Assembly (NCBI GenBank): GCA_030533035.1
Contig: JAUNJW010000137.1
Coordinates: forward strand, 1 to 5,881
DNA length: 5,881 nt
Direction: 5' to 3'
From: Erysipelotrichaceae bacterium
GTDB lineage: Bacteria; Bacillota_I; Bacilli_A; Erysipelotrichales; Erysipelotrichaceae
This document shows, piece after piece, positions 5,713 through 5,881 of this stretch (its first letter is position 1; each line of letters begins with the position of its first letter). Under the pieces are notes generated by a model. It had not been told where the DNA came from and did no database searches. It saw only the letters and a program-made list of their open reading frames with translations. The position numbers and the translations under genes were made by a program.

Positions 5713-5728
5713 CTGTAGCAAGCTACAG
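5713..5728. promoter_or_regulatory. SlyA/MarR-like operator over the transcription start
   Basis: CTGTAGCAAGCTACAG consists of perfect 7-base inverted arms around AA. Its core TAGCAAGCTA equals the central ten bases of the known SlyA consensus TTAGCAAGCTAA. It covers the expected transcription start, directly after the -10 box, so a bound dimer would block RNA polymerase. Autorepression by the MarR-type protein encoded just downstream is the simplest reading. Confidence 0.7.
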
Positions 5729-5740
5729 AATGGAGACAGT

Positions 5741-5881
5741 ATGCCTCAGTACAGAATCGGATTTCTGATCAAGAATATCAGTGACCGAATGAAGGCATCC
5801 GGTGACAATGATCTGCGCGAACATGGGCTGACTTTTTCCCAGGCCCATATTTTGTTCGTTGTGGAGAATGCCGGCGGCACC
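5741..5881 (+). CDS. MarR-family transcriptional regulator (5' end only)
   Basis: An open frame of 47 codons runs from ATG 5741 to the window end without a stop. GGAG at 5732-5735, five bases before ATG, supports the start. The peptide opens M-P-Q-Y-R-I-G-F-L-I-K-N-I-S-D-R-M, fitting the first dimerisation helix of MarR proteins. It then has the family-like segment L-R-E-H-G-L-T-F-S-Q-A-H-I-L-F-V-V (residues 25-41), where helix 2 leads towards the winged helix. The DNA-binding helix and wing lie beyond the window. MarR proteins bind short palindromes as dimers and often repress themselves and a neighbouring gene, often a transporter or detoxification gene. What it controls beyond itself cannot be seen. 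It is transcribed away from lacI from its own promoter and has no evident link to the sugar operon. Confidence 0.85.
   Translation, partial: MPQYRIGFLIKNISDRMKASGDNDLREHGLTFSQAHILFVVENAGGT

Larger units (their letters stand above)
5435..5740. other. AT-rich divergent control region between lacI and marR
   Basis: This 306-base gap holds no gene I can support. It carries the lacI promoter and leader at its left side, a cluster of short direct and inverted repeats from about 5480 to 5606, and the marR promoter and operator at its right end. The stretch 5610-5680 shows nothing clear beyond two copies of TTCACT. Confidence 0.8.

Noticed and set aside
1..5881. CRISPR arrays, tRNA or rRNA genes, transposases or phage genes
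   Set aside because: Looked for and not seen; no spaced repeats of CRISPR type, no cloverleaf sequences and no mobile-element motifs.

Overview
The window looks like chromosomal DNA of a low-to-mid GC member of the Bacillota. Evidence: strong AGGAG/GGAG ribosome binding sites, a lipobox-type lipoprotein, intrinsic terminators with long T runs, and LacI and MarR family regulators of Gram-positive type. A gut or oral lineage such as the Erysipelotrichia or a relative is plausible, but that is inference and I cannot fix the genus. Coding DNA is around half GC, and the one long regulatory gap is much richer in AT.

Left part (1-3685, plus strand): the 3' end of a sugar-uptake operon. In order it holds the C-terminal end of a CUT1 (LplC/YtcP-like) ABC permease, a 563-residue lipoprotein that binds the sugar outside the cell, a strong intercistronic hairpin, and a 494-residue cytoplasmic glycoside hydrolase of family GH32 with all three catalytic motifs. 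A strong intrinsic terminator closes the operon. The order permease-binding protein-GH32 near a LacI regulator matches the pneumococcal sucrose/fructo-oligosaccharide (sus/fus) locus. The likely job is import of intact sucrose or short fructo-oligosaccharides and hydrolysis inside the cell. No transporter ATPase is visible here; systems of this type usually borrow a shared MsmK/UgpC-type ATPase encoded elsewhere.

Middle part (3703-5434, minus strand): a two-gene unit converging on the sugar operon. A LacI-family repressor comes first. Overlapping its stop codon by 11 bases is a single-pass membrane protein of unknown function with a cysteine-containing domain predicted outside the cell. A second hairpin with a T run on the minus strand ends this unit, so two terminators lie between the convergent operons, each orientated for one of them. 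The LacI protein is the natural candidate regulator of the sugar operon, but that operon's promoter lies outside the window.

Right part (5435-5881): a 306-base AT-rich divergent gap dense in small repeats and palindromes, then the start of a MarR-family regulator gene cut by the window end. Its promoter (TTGACT-16-TACAAT) is followed at once by a perfect 16-base palindrome, CTGTAGCAAGCTACAG, whose core equals the central ten bases of the SlyA/MarR consensus site, which strongly suggests autorepression.

I see no wholly new defence or mobile system. The items most worth following are the LacI-coupled membrane protein, the intercistronic hairpin, the repeat-rich divergent control region and the SlyA-like operator.
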